Assembly (NCBI GenBank): GCA_002395405.1
Contig: DGWX01000040.1
Span: 1 to 56,097, forward strand
Source of the DNA: Christensenella sp. UBA4247
GTDB lineage: Bacteria; Bacillota; Clostridia; Christensenellales; CAG-1252
Reading direction: 5' to 3'
Length of the DNA stretch: 56,097 nt
In this document: piece after piece, positions 7,526-16,037 of the stretch
How positions within the stretch are numbered: the first letter of the stretch is position 1
How the letters are laid out: every line of letters starts with the position of its first letter
Position numbers and translations under genes: made by a program
Notes under the pieces: generated by a model
Told to the model about the DNA's origin: nothing
What the model saw: only the letters and a program-made list of their open reading frames with translations
Databases searched by the model: none

Positions 7526-7554
7526 ATTATAACGCGCTTTTTCGGAAAATGCAA
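7526..7554 (-). promoter_or_regulatory. SigA-type promoter of yerC
   Basis: Minus-strand TTGCAT (7554-7549), a 17-base spacer, and TATAAT (7531-7526), about 50 bases before the start codon. Confidence 0.7.
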
Positions 7555-7657
7555 TCGTTTATTTAAGAGGCTTTCTTTGCCCTCGGCGCCCGTTTCTCTC
7601 TTGGGCGAAAGGGCGCGTTTCTTCTCGATACTTTCCCTTCGAACTCCGTCATTTTAC

Positions 7658-7687
7658 TTGCCTTTGCGTTTTATTATATAGTATATT
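7658..7687 (+). promoter_or_regulatory. Promoter of the zinc-ribbon membrane protein gene
   Basis: TTGCCT (7658-7663) and TATATT (7682-7687) with an 18-base spacer. The implied transcript begins around 7694 and starts with a structured leader. The bases between this promoter and the divergent yerC promoter (7555-7657) hold nothing I can identify. Confidence 0.5.
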
Positions 7688-7698
7688 AAAAAATATAA

Positions 7699-7754
7699 CC
7701 GAAGCCCGCGCGCTCCTATGCGGCGCGTTTTATCGTTCGGAAAGGCGGCTTCGG
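7699..7754 (+). promoter_or_regulatory. Structured 5' leader next to a ribosome binding site
   Basis: CCGAAGCC (7699-7706) is a perfect complement of GGCTTCGG (7747-7754); inside, CGCGC (7707-7711) pairs with GCGCG (7723-7727). The double stem ends two bases before AAGGAGG. There is no U tract, so it is not a terminator. It could modulate initiation or RNA stability. Confidence 0.4.
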
Positions 7755-7768
7755 AGTAAGGAGGTAAC

Positions 7769-10081
7769 ATGAGATCCGGAAGAGGTAAGTGTCCGCAATG
7801 TAAAGAAATCATCGTAGTGGACCTCGAAGCGCCGGAGATCCGCTGCCCGTTTTGCGGCGCTCTGTTAAAGAAGAGCGCGAAGACGGTTGCGGAAGTGCGC
7901 GCGGCGGAGGAAGAAAGGATCAAGGCGGCGAAAGCGCGCGAAGAGGCGATCGAAGAAGAAAAGGCAGAGAGCGCTGCGCCTGCGGCGGCTCCCGAAGCGG
8001 AAAATCCCGCGCTCAAAGAGGAAGCGGCCTTCCCGAGCGTTATGACCGAAGACGAAAGATCGGAAGCGGAATTCGGCGAGACCGCGCTCAAAAACGAAGC
8101 GCTCAACGCGGCGAACGAAATGTCGGACGAAGAGCTCGCGATGATGGATGAGGCTCTGCCCGAAGGCTCCGAACTTTTGTCCGGCGAAGCTCCCGAGGCG
8201 GAAGTGCAAACCGACCCCGAAGAAACAGTCGTGTATTCTTCCGTTTCAATGGAAGACGACGCGCCCGCAGAAGAAGAAAACCCGTCCGACGAAGCGGCGG
8301 AAGAGGAAGAAAACGCCGACCTCTCGGCAAACGCGGAAGTTACTTTGGAAGACGACGGATCGAGCTTTGACGAAGCGCTTCCCTCCGATCTTATAGAGGA
8401 CGAAGCGCCCGCGGAAGAAAGCGCGGAAGAGGGCGCAAAAGAAAACGCAGGATCCGAAGCGGACGTTTCGGATGCGGACGCCGCTTTATTTGACGACGAA
8501 GCCCCCGCGTTCCTTACGGAAAGCGAAACGTCGGAAGAAACCGCTCCCGCGGAAGAAGCCGTTTCTCCCGAAGTATCCCCGGCGGAAGATAGCGCGCGTG
8601 AAGAGACCCCGGCGGAAGAGATCGCTTCTACCGAAGAAATACCCGCGGAAGACGCGGTATCTCCCGAAGAAATAAAAGTTCCCGCTCCCGCGGAAGACGC
8701 CCCGCTCGAAGAAAGGGCGGAAGAGGGCGCTCTTCCCGCAGAGGAAGAAGTTCCCGAAGGGGTCGCCGCGGAAGAAAACGCGTCGGAAGAGAACGCGCTT
8801 GAAATCGCCTCGCCCGAGGAATTTTTCGGAGAAGAGGCGCCCGTCAGCGAAGAAGAGAGCGCGGAAGGCGCCGCCGAGCAAGCAGAGTCGGGCGAAAGCG
8901 CGATCGAGGTCGAAAGCGCGGAAAGCGCCGATGCGAATGAAGAAGGCGAAACGGCGGCGGATAGCGGCGCTTCGGAAAGCGAAGGCGCGAAAGAGGCCGA
9001 AGAAGCGCCTCAATATACGGCGGAAGATATGGCGTTTGCCGCCAGCTTGTCCGACGTGCGTAGGAAACAATACGTGGCGCCGACGTCCAAAGGCGCGCAA
9101 AAAGCGATCAAAGCCGAGCGACCCGCCAAGAAAAAAGCGGCGCAGGCAGGAGGTAAAAATTCTATGGGTATTTATAAGAAACCGATTGCGGCGATCATTA
9201 TGTTGCTGTCCATCGTCGGCGTGCTCTTTTATCTTGCTTACGGACTTTTCATTACGCGCTGGTTCGATTACGGCGCCCTCGCTTTGGCTGACGGCATCTC
9301 GGCGGATCTTTTCGCAGGCTCGCCCTCTCTCCTCGGGCAGCTTCCGAAGAGCTGGATCGGCGGCGTTGCGGGTATTCTCCCCGTGTTCGGCGGCGAATAT
9401 TTCCTGCAATATCTGACGATCATTCTCGCGGGTATCGTGGGCTTGATCTCGATCCTCGGCATTACGGGAAAGAAAGGAAAGCTCGGCTTTATTTTCATTC
9501 TCCTTGCGGACGCGGTTTGGTGCGTGCTTCGCCTTTGGTCGATGCACGGCGGCGTTCCTTATTTCTTCGAAATGGATAGTATGGCGAAGATCATCGCGGA
9601 TTACGGCAAATATATCGAGTACGGCATTTACGGCTTGCTCCTCTTGGGCGGCGTTTCGATCGTGATCTCTTTCGCGTCCGGTTCTTCCGAATTCGAAATG
9701 ACGATCGGCTCCGCGATCCTTCCGATCATTTATATGGCGATCCTCGTTGCGGGTTACGTCGCGCTTCTCGTTCTCCCCGGAATGATGAAATTTACGATCT
9801 CGGCAACAGTCATGCGCTATATCCTATTCGGCGTATGGGGACTAACGCTGCTTCTGACCATCGTCGGCGTTCACAGTTCGACCTTGTCTCGCGGCGTAAA
9901 CGGATATCTTTCCTGCGCGGTACTTCTCGCGATCACGCTGATGTTCGCAACGAACGTCGTGATCTCGTATGTGGCGAAAGAGACGGACGTTTCCGCGCTC
10001 GTTACGATCTTTACCGCGATCGTTCCCGGGCTTGCGCTTATGCCTCTCGCTTCCTTTGCGGCGGCGGATCTCAGGAACTGA
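7769..10081 (+). CDS. Zinc-ribbon, acidic-linker, multi-pass membrane protein
   Basis: Unrecognised 770-residue protein with three parts. (1) An N-terminal zinc ribbon with two CxxC pairs (Cys8, Cys11, Cys26, Cys29). (2) About 390 residues of low-complexity sequence (roughly 40-430) built almost only from Glu, Ala, Ser, Asp and Pro, which should be extended and strongly negative. (3) A C-terminal membrane domain (about 472-770) with eight or so helices and no known transporter motif. AGGAGG precedes the ATG. Inside the frame a second AGGAGG stands ten bases before an in-frame ATG (codon 466), exactly at the start of the membrane part. Function unknown. Confidence 0.8.
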   Translation: MRSGRGKCPQCKEIIVVDLEAPEIRCPFCGALLKKSAKTVAEVRAAEEERIKAAKAREEAIEEEKAESAAPAAAPEAENPALKEEAAFPSVMTEDERSEAEFGETALKNEALNAANEMSDEELAMMDEALPEGSELLSGEAPEAEVQTDPEETVVYSSVSMEDDAPAEEENPSDEAAEEEENADLSANAEVTLEDDGSSFDEALPSDLIEDEAPAEESAEEGAKENAGSEADVSDADAALFDDEAPAFLTESETSEETAPAEEAVSPEVSPAEDSAREETPAEEIASTEEIPAEDAVSPEEIKVPAPAEDAPLEERAEEGALPAEEEVPEGVAAEENASEENALEIASPEEFFGEEAPVSEEESAEGAAEQAESGESAIEVESAESADANEEGETAADSGASESEGAKEAEEAPQYTAEDMAFAASLSDVRRKQYVAPTSKGAQKAIKAERPAKKKAAQAGGKNSMGIYKKPIAAIIMLLSIVGVLFYLAYGLFITRWFDYGALALADGISADLFAGSPSLLGQLPKSWIGGVAGILPVFGGEYFLQYLTIILAGIVGLISILGITGKKGKLGFIFILLADAVWCVLRLWSMHGGVPYFFEMDSMAKIIADYGKYIEYGIYGLLLLGGVSIVISFASGSSEFEMTIGSAILPIIYMAILVAGYVALLVLPGMMKFTISATVMRYILFGVWGLTLLLTIVGVHSSTLSRGVNGYLSCAVLLAITLMFATNVVISYVAKETDVSALVTIFTAIVPGLALMPLASFAAADLRN

Positions 10082-10101
10082 TCTTTTAAGGGAAAACGAA
10101 G

Positions 10102-10710
10102 ATGAGCGAATCGCAAAAAAGAAGAGACGACGAATTTATAACCACCTATCGCGCGCTGATCAAGCGCGAAGGCGCGGACAAACTTCTCGATTATCTTTTG
10201 AATAAGTCGGATTTCTTTACGGCGCCTGCGTCCACGCGCTTTCATTACGATTTCGAGGGCGGGCTATGCTCTCATAGCTTGAACGTGTATCATCGCTTGA
10301 TCAAACTTCTCGAAAGCGAATACGGCGAGAATTGGAAAGAGGAAGTCAGCCCCGAATCGGTTGCGATCGTTGCTCTTTTACACGATCTTTGCAAAACGAA
10401 TTATTATAAAGTTTCCTATCGCAACGTCAAAAAGGACGGCGTGTGGGAGAGTCAGCCCTATTACACGGTGGAAGACGAACTCCCTTACGGACACGGCGAA
10501 AAATCCGTTTATATCATCAGCGGATTCATGCGCCTGACGCGCGAGGAAGCGATGGCGATCAATTGGCATATGGGCGGCTTTGACGACAGAGTTCGCGGCG
10601 GCAGCTTTACGGTGGGGCAGGCGTTTTACAAGTATCCCCTCGCCGCATTGACCCACAGCGCGGATTTTCTCGCGACGTATTTGGATGAAAAGGAAGAAGA
10701 CCCGCAATGA
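10102..10710 (+). CDS. HD-domain hydrolase
   Basis: Predicted metal-dependent phosphohydrolase of 202 residues. The HD-type ligands are visible as His58 (GLCSHSLNVY), the paired His94-Asp95 (LLHDLCK), His131 (YGHGEKS) and a later INWHMGG. Proteins of this type act on nucleotides or nucleic acids; the substrate cannot be assigned. AAGGG stands nine bases before the ATG, and the stop overlaps the next gene's start (ATGA), so it is co-translated with the amidohydrolase. The whole protein is soluble. Confidence 0.8.
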   Translation: MSESQKRRDDEFITTYRALIKREGADKLLDYLLNKSDFFTAPASTRFHYDFEGGLCSHSLNVYHRLIKLLESEYGENWKEEVSPESVAIVALLHDLCKTNYYKVSYRNVKKDGVWESQPYYTVEDELPYGHGEKSVYIISGFMRLTREEAMAINWHMGGFDDRVRGGSFTVGQAFYKYPLAALTHSADFLATYLDEKEEDPQ

Positions 10711-11549
10711 TCATCGTAAAGAGCGAGGATAAAGAAATCGCGGCGAAAAGCGAAAAGAAATACCGCATCATAGACGCGCATTGCCATATCTATCCGCAAA
10801 AAATCGCGGCGAAAGCGGTCGCGGCGATCGGGAATTTTTACGGGATCGATATGTGCGAAGACGGAACCGCCGCTTCCCTGATTCGGGAAGGCAGCGCGAT
10901 CGGCGTGGAGAAATACGTCGTTCACAGCACGGCGACCACCGTTCATCAAGTTCGCGCGATCAACGATTACATCGATTCCGAAATGCGGCTGCACCCCGAG
11001 TTTATCGGGTTTATGACGCTGCATAACGAGATGACGGAAGAAGCGATCGAAAAGGAAGTCGAACTCGCTTTATCCCGCGGAATGAAGGGCGTTAAATTGC
11101 ACCCCGATTTCCAAAAATTTTACATTGACGAAGCGGAGAACATCTATCGCGTAACCAAGGGAAAATTGCCGATCCTCTTACATATGGGGGACAAAAGATA
11201 CGATTTTTCCGCGCCCGAAAGACTTCGTAAAATGGCGGAGAAGTATCCCGAGCAGATCTTTATCGGCGCGCATTTCGGCGGTTATTCGGTGTGGGACAGG
11301 GTCGATTGCTTAAAAGACCTTCCGAACGTGTACTTCGATACTTGCTCCTCTCTGTTTTACTTAGACAAAGCGAAGGCGGCGGATATGATTCTTTCCTTCG
11401 GCTTCGAACGTTACTTTTTCGGAACGGATTTTCCCATGTGGAAACACGACGAAGAGCTCGCGCGTTTTCTTTCGCTTCCTCTCGGCGAAGAGGAGAGAGA
11501 GGCGATCTTGTATAAGAACGCGGCGCGGCTCCTTCGCGTAAACGATTGA
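10707..11549 (+). CDS. Amidohydrolase family protein (Amidohydro_2)
   Basis: TIM-barrel metal-dependent hydrolase or decarboxylase, 280 residues, cytosolic. The metal-binding motifs are in order: HCH in IIDAHCHIYP (His25, His27), GVKLHPDF in the middle, LLHMGD near 158, GAHFGG near 190, and the catalytic Asp in FGTDFPMW near 235. Members include aminocarboxymuconate-semialdehyde decarboxylase-like and 2-pyrone-dicarboxylate lactonase-like enzymes, so the exact reaction is open. It overlaps the HD hydrolase by four bases, which suggests a shared job, perhaps clearing a metabolite or damaged nucleotide derivative (inference). Confidence 0.87.
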   Translation: MIIVKSEDKEIAAKSEKKYRIIDAHCHIYPQKIAAKAVAAIGNFYGIDMCEDGTAASLIREGSAIGVEKYVVHSTATTVHQVRAINDYIDSEMRLHPEFIGFMTLHNEMTEEAIEKEVELALSRGMKGVKLHPDFQKFYIDEAENIYRVTKGKLPILLHMGDKRYDFSAPERLRKMAEKYPEQIFIGAHFGGYSVWDRVDCLKDLPNVYFDTCSSLFYLDKAKAADMILSFGFERYFFGTDFPMWKHDEELARFLSLPLGEEEREAILYKNAARLLRVND

Positions 11550-11593
11550 AAAATACCGCTTCGGCGGAAAAAATATGAAAAGCAGGTGAACTT

Positions 11594-12871
11594 ATGATCG
11601 ATTTGCAACTTATCAGAAAAGACAGTGAAAGCGTTTCCGCCGCACTCGCGAAAAAGGGTGCGATCGTGGATTTTCGAGAGCTTCTCGAATGGGATAAAGA
11701 GCGCCGCTCTTTGATCCAAAAAGTCGAGGAGAACAAAGCGAAGAGAAATAAAGTCAGCGCGGAGATCCCTCTTTATAAAAAGCAAGGGAAGGACACGGCG
11801 GCGATCTTCGAAGAAATGCGCGCCCTCGGCGACGAGATCGCGTCTTCGGATAAAAAGATCGCGGAGCTGACGGAGAAAATGGACGATTTCCTTTCCCGCC
11901 TTCCGAACATTCCGGACGAGGACGTCGTTGCGGGAGAGAAGGAGAATAACGAAGTGATCCGCGTAGTCGGCAAAAAGCCCGAATTCGACTTTGCGCCCAA
12001 GAATCACGTGGATCTTTGCACCGATCTCGGTCTCGTGGATTACGAGCGCGGCGTAAAGCTTTCGGGCGGCGGCTATTGGATCTATCGCAATATGGGCGCT
12101 CGCCTCGAATGGGCTCTGATCAATTACTTTATTTCCGAACATTTGAAGGACGGTTACGAGTTTATCCTTCCGCCCCATCAGCTTTCCTATAACTGCGGCT
12201 TCGGCGCGGGTCAATTCCCCAAATTCGAAGACGAAGTCTATTGGCTCGAAGGCGAAGAGCGCAAGAAAGGGCATTTTATGCTTCCCACCGCGGAGACGGC
12301 GCTCGTGAATATGTACGCCGGCGAGATCATAGACGGAGCGAAGCTCCCGATGAAGTTTTTCGCCTATACGCCCTGCTATCGCAAGGAAGCGGGCAGTTAC
12401 AGAAGCGAAGAGCGCGGCATGATCCGCGGCCACCAATTCAACAAGGTGGAGATGGTCATTTATTCGGCGCAGGAAAACAGCATGGCGGCGTTCGAAGAGC
12501 TCGTCGGAAAAGCGAGCGCCCTCGTGGAGAAGCTCGGTTTGCATTTCAGAGTCAGCAAACTTGCGGCGGGCGATTGCTCGGCGTCTATGGCGAGAACGTA
12601 CGATATCGAAGTTTGGATCCCGAGTATGGGCATTTATAAAGAGGTCAGCTCGGTCTCGAACGCAAACGATTATCAAGCGAGAAGAAACGGAACGCGTTAT
12701 AAGGATCCCAAGACGGGGAAAAATCTCTTTGTGCATACCTTAAACGGCAGCGGCCTCGCCACGAGCCGTTTGATCCCCGCGATCGTCGAACAGTTCCAAA
12801 ACGCGGACGGCAGCGTCAGAGTTCCCGAAGTTCTCGTTCCTTACGTGGGAACGGATATCCTCAGAAAATAA
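11594..12871 (+). CDS. serS: Seryl-tRNA synthetase
   Basis: Class II aminoacyl-tRNA synthetase that charges tRNA-Ser (and tRNA-Sec when present). The 425-residue protein has the full family length: an N-terminal antiparallel coiled coil (about residues 30-100) that grips the long variable arm of tRNA-Ser, then the catalytic core with a TAETALVNMY segment, motif 2 (CYRKEAGSYRSEERGMIRGH) and motif 3 (GSGLATSRLIPAIVEQFQ). AGGTG precedes the ATG. No T-box leader is visible in the 44 bases upstream, so it is probably read from the upstream genes. Confidence 0.96.
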   Translation: MIDLQLIRKDSESVSAALAKKGAIVDFRELLEWDKERRSLIQKVEENKAKRNKVSAEIPLYKKQGKDTAAIFEEMRALGDEIASSDKKIAELTEKMDDFLSRLPNIPDEDVVAGEKENNEVIRVVGKKPEFDFAPKNHVDLCTDLGLVDYERGVKLSGGGYWIYRNMGARLEWALINYFISEHLKDGYEFILPPHQLSYNCGFGAGQFPKFEDEVYWLEGEERKKGHFMLPTAETALVNMYAGEIIDGAKLPMKFFAYTPCYRKEAGSYRSEERGMIRGHQFNKVEMVIYSAQENSMAAFEELVGKASALVEKLGLHFRVSKLAAGDCSASMARTYDIEVWIPSMGIYKEVSSVSNANDYQARRNGTRYKDPKTGKNLFVHTLNGSGLATSRLIPAIVEQFQNADGSVRVPEVLVPYVGTDILRK

Positions 12872-12893
12872 AGAAACAGCAGGAGGCTTTATT

Positions 12894-13925
12894 ATGAGCG
12901 TGATGTTCGAAGAAATCATGTCCGAACCGGAAGTTATCAAAAACGCGATACACGCAAACTCGAAAAAAGTCGAAGAGATCGCGGAGGAAGTCAAAAAGCG
13001 CCGCATCAAGAACATTACGATCATCGGCCGCGGAACGAGCGATAACGCGGGACTTTGTTTCAAGTATTTTTCCGAGATCCTGGCGGGGATCCCTTCGGGA
13101 ACGGCGCACCCCTCGGTGACCACGATGTACGGCGCGAACGTGGATTATTCCGATCACTTGTTCGTTGCGGTGTCGCAGAGCGGCAAGAGCATCGACACCC
13201 TTGCGGTTTTGACGCAGGCGAATAAGCAGGGCGCCCTGACCGTCGCCGTTACGAACGACGAAACGTCCCCTCTCGCGAGGGCGGGCAAATTCCATTTGAA
13301 TTTAAGCGCGGGCGAAGAAAAGAGCATCGCGAGCGCAAAAACGTATATCGCGGAACTGACCGTTCTTTATATGCTGGCGATCGCGCTCTCCGGAAAGCCC
13401 TTGATGCCCGTCGTTTACTCTTTCCCGAAGAGAGTCGAAGAAGCGCTTTTGCTCCTTCCCGAGATCCAAGAGGTCGCGGAAAAAACCAAGGATATGAATA
13501 ACTTCATCATTCTTTCCCGCGGCGTTATGCAAGGGGTGGGCAAGGAGCTTCAACTCAAACTCAACGAATGCGCATACACATTCGCGCAATTTTACGGAAC
13601 GAACGATTTTATGCACGGACCTTTCGCCCTCGTGGAAGAAGGGGTCAACGTTATTATTTTGGCGCCCGACGGAGAATGCAGCGAGAATTTCCGCGACATC
13701 GCGACCCGATTGCAACTTTTGAACGCGAACGTAGTTACGTTCAGCGATAACAGCGATCTTCTCAACCTCGCGACTTACGGCGTGCGTATGCCCGCGATGG
13801 ACAACCTTTCTTCCACGATCGGTTATTCCGTTGCGATACACCTTTACGCGATGGAGCTCAGCAAAGTTAAGGGGCATAACCCCGACGCTCCGAGAAACCT
13901 GAAAAAGGTTACGATCACGAAATAA
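12894..13925 (+). CDS. SIS-domain sugar isomerase (GlmS isomerase-like or FrlB-like)
   Basis: The 343-residue protein has two SIS (phosphosugar-binding) domains like the isomerase half of glucosamine-6-phosphate synthase, but no glutaminase domain. Key stretches are the first-domain phosphate loop IIGRGTSDNAGLC and VAVSQSGKSIDT, the second-domain LSRGVMQGVGKELQLKLNE with FMHGPFALVE, and the C-terminal HNPDAPRNLKKVT, which is typical of the family. Likely role: aminosugar or glycated-amine phosphate deglycase/isomerase in the cytosol. AGGAGG is found before the ATG. The stop shares one base with the next gene's start. Confidence 0.87.
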   Translation: MSVMFEEIMSEPEVIKNAIHANSKKVEEIAEEVKKRRIKNITIIGRGTSDNAGLCFKYFSEILAGIPSGTAHPSVTTMYGANVDYSDHLFVAVSQSGKSIDTLAVLTQANKQGALTVAVTNDETSPLARAGKFHLNLSAGEEKSIASAKTYIAELTVLYMLAIALSGKPLMPVVYSFPKRVEEALLLLPEIQEVAEKTKDMNNFIILSRGVMQGVGKELQLKLNECAYTFAQFYGTNDFMHGPFALVEEGVNVIILAPDGECSENFRDIATRLQLLNANVVTFSDNSDLLNLATYGVRMPAMDNLSSTIGYSVAIHLYAMELSKVKGHNPDAPRNLKKVTITK

Positions 13926-15532
13926 TGCTTTCGTTCGAGAGTGGAAAAAAGAGCGCGGGAAAACTTCTCGCGCTTTTGAGAAGATGGGCGGTCAGCGAGT
14001 GGTCGATGCTGTTCGAAACGATCCTCGCCGCCGTTTTCTTTTTAACGAACGCGGAAGTCGCGGGCGTCGTTACGTTCGTTTATATCATCGCGGCGAAGCT
14101 CATTCTTTCCGACGATTCTCTCGGGACTTTTCTGCCCTTCCTTTTGATCGGGCTCATCGTTTTGCGCTTGTACGACAGCTTCGACACCTTTATGTCGCTG
14201 AAATTCGTTATGGGCGTTCCCGCGGTCGTAGGCGTTTTGTTTCACTTCTTCTTTTATCGAGTAAAACCGCAAAAAGGCGCGCTTTCGAAAGGCTATCTCG
14301 CGCTTTCCTTCGCGCTTGCGCTCGGCGGGCTTTTCAGCCTCCCGGCGGCGCATTATTTTTCGGGAACTTCCGCTTATTACGTCCTCGGGCTGGGATTCGG
14401 AATGCTGGCGCTGTATTCCGCGCTTTATCGTAAGCTCGACCCGAGAAACGAGTACGATATAAAAGAGCACGTCGCTTGGATCTCCTTTTATGCGGCGGCG
14501 TTCTCGGTGTTTATCATCGCCGTTCAATATCTCGGCAATCTTTCCGAGATCTCGAAAGGGTGGGAGTTTTCTCTGACCAAGCTTTCTTCTCTCGGAAATA
14601 ACTTATGCACGACCGTTTTGATGACTTCGCCTTTCTGCTTTTATCTTTCGGGGAAAAAGGGTTTTCGCGGGGCGCTGGCGTTTCTCGTGGGCGTGCTGTC
14701 GGCGTTTGCCGCGGTGTTTTCTTTGTCGCGCGGGGGGCTTCTTTTCGTTCCCGCGACCGTTTTGTTTTACGCTCTGTTCGCCCTCGTTCGCTATAAGAGC
14801 GTAAGGAAAAGAAACGCGATCCTTCTTTTTATCGTTCTCGCCGCGTTTCTCGCGATTTTCTTTATTTGGAAAAACGATTTCAAAAAGCTTTTTGCGGAAG
14901 GCTTCGTTCCTTCTTCTCTCAAAGTGCGCTTGGCGCTGATCGGCGCGGCGGTTTTGACCTTTGTTTTAACGGCTTACGCGTATTATTTGTTCCGAATGAA
15001 GAACGCGAAAAAAAGGCGCGTGCATTTTCTTTGTCTCGGGGGGCTTCTCCTGCTTTGTTTCGCCTTTTTCCTTGCCTTTTGGGACAAGATCAAAGTCCTT
15101 GCCGTAGAAGTCGATTCCTATCGCGGCAATATGATGATCATCGCGGCTCGCAATTTCAAAACTTTCCCCTTCTTCGGAACGGGTATCGGTTACCGCGGTT
15201 TGCGCGGCGTATATGAGAATAAGCAAGGGATGTTCGGTTGCTATCATTGTTTGCCCGTTCAGATCGTCGGTTCGATGGGGCTTTTCGGCGCGGCGGCTTA
15301 CGCGTTTATGCTGAAAGAGCGGCTTACGGCGCTTTCGAAAGCGCCCGACGGAGAGTATGCGTCGATCGTCCTTTTTTCCTATCTCGGTCTGCTTTTTATG
15401 AGCCTCGTAAATCCCGGGATCTTTTGTCCGGTCGTGTACGGATTGCAGCTCGCGATCTATTTCATTTCGGCGGAACGATCGGGCGAAAATGCGGATAAAC
15501 CCCCAAAATCGAGCGCGGAAGCCGGAAAATAG
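13925..15532 (+). CDS. O-antigen ligase/polymerase-like membrane protein
   Basis: Multi-pass membrane protein of 535 residues with about twelve hydrophobic helices. A large loop near residues 395-440 contains NMMIIAARNF followed by FFGTGIGYRG and CYHCLPVQIVGSMGLFG, the layout of the Wzy/WaaL 'O-antigen ligase' domain, where the loop acts on undecaprenyl-linked glycans outside the membrane. The usual family His-Asn pair is replaced by Tyr-His-Cys in this loop. Its gene starts on the last base of the preceding stop and so depends on coupled translation. It probably handles a cell-surface polysaccharide, although no glycosyltransferase cluster is next to it. Confidence 0.75.
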   Translation: MLSFESGKKSAGKLLALLRRWAVSEWSMLFETILAAVFFLTNAEVAGVVTFVYIIAAKLILSDDSLGTFLPFLLIGLIVLRLYDSFDTFMSLKFVMGVPAVVGVLFHFFFYRVKPQKGALSKGYLALSFALALGGLFSLPAAHYFSGTSAYYVLGLGFGMLALYSALYRKLDPRNEYDIKEHVAWISFYAAAFSVFIIAVQYLGNLSEISKGWEFSLTKLSSLGNNLCTTVLMTSPFCFYLSGKKGFRGALAFLVGVLSAFAAVFSLSRGGLLFVPATVLFYALFALVRYKSVRKRNAILLFIVLAAFLAIFFIWKNDFKKLFAEGFVPSSLKVRLALIGAAVLTFVLTAYAYYLFRMKNAKKRRVHFLCLGGLLLLCFAFFLAFWDKIKVLAVEVDSYRGNMMIIAARNFKTFPFFGTGIGYRGLRGVYENKQGMFGCYHCLPVQIVGSMGLFGAAAYAFMLKERLTALSKAPDGEYASIVLFSYLGLLFMSLVNPGIFCPVVYGLQLAIYFISAERSGENADKPPKSSAEAGK

Positions 15533-15536
15533 GGTA

Positions 15537-15565
15537 TTGACAAAAAACGCAAGGTATTGTATCAT
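15537..15565 (+). promoter_or_regulatory. Promoter of the HU gene
   Basis: Perfect TTGACA (15537-15542), 17-base spacer, TATCAT (15560-15565); the transcript would begin about 25 bases before the start codon. Confidence 0.75.
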
Positions 15566-15597
15566 AGATTCGTAAACCAACTATCGGAGGTTGTAGT

Positions 15598-15873
15598 ATG
15601 AATAAGAGCGACGTTATCAAGATGATTTCGGATAAGACGAACATCACCGAAGCCGATTGCCGCCGTGTGTCGGAAGCGTTTATCGAAACGATCGCGGAAG
15701 CCCTGAAAGCGGGGGATTCCGTTACTTTTGCCGGATTCGGTTGTTTCAAAGCGAAGCAGCGCGCGTCCAAGGAAGGCTTGCATCCCAAAACCGGAGAGCG
15801 TATCAAGATCGCCGGAAGATGCGTTCCCACCTTTAAGGCGAGCAAAACGTTCGTCGGCGTGATGAATAAATAA
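15598..15873 (+). CDS. hup: HU family DNA-binding protein
   Basis: Small histone-like nucleoid protein, 91 residues, forming dimers that bend and compact DNA. The family hallmarks are present: MNKSDVIKMISD helix start, a GDSVTFAGFGCFKAKQR turn-and-strand, the arm with HPKTGERIKI, and the terminal PTFKASKTFV. A Cys replaces the usual Thr/Ser in the GFGTF motif (GFGCF). CGGAGG precedes the ATG, and the gene has its own promoter and terminator. Confidence 0.96.
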   Translation: MNKSDVIKMISDKTNITEADCRRVSEAFIETIAEALKAGDSVTFAGFGCFKAKQRASKEGLHPKTGERIKIAGRCVPTFKASKTFVGVMNK

Positions 15874-15897
15874 GCGTTTTTGAAAATAATTTTATCG

Positions 15898-15924
15898 AGA
15901 GCGGATCTTTCCGCTCTTTTTTTT
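15898..15924 (+). terminator. Terminator after the HU gene
   Basis: AGAGCGG, 6-base loop, CCGCTCT, then eight T. Confidence 0.9.
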
Positions 15925-15977
15925 GCCGTAAAGCGGGAGCAAAACGGGGGAAAGGCGTATAAATCTTTTGCTCGCTC

Positions 15978-16006
15978 TTGTAGGGGGAGAAAAAGTTTGC
16001 TATAAT
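15978..16006 (+). promoter_or_regulatory. Promoter of the phosphoglucomutase gene
   Basis: TTGTAG (15978-15983), 17-base spacer, perfect TATAAT (16001-16006), 31 bases before the GTG start. Confidence 0.7.
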
Positions 16007-16037
16007 AAAATAAACACCGAAACGGGAGGATTTTATC

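Noticed and set aside
7555..7657. Possible terminator or RNA between yerC and the zinc-ribbon gene (GCGCCC/GGGCGC repeats)
   Set aside because: The arms are short with a long loop and no T-run on either strand; both flanking genes diverge from here, so no terminator is needed.
8486..9547. Long minus-strand frame opposite the acidic region of the zinc-ribbon protein
   Set aside because: It is the mirror of a Glu/Ala-rich coding sequence (GCG/GAA codons) giving an Arg/Phe-rich shadow; no ribosome binding site or family signature.
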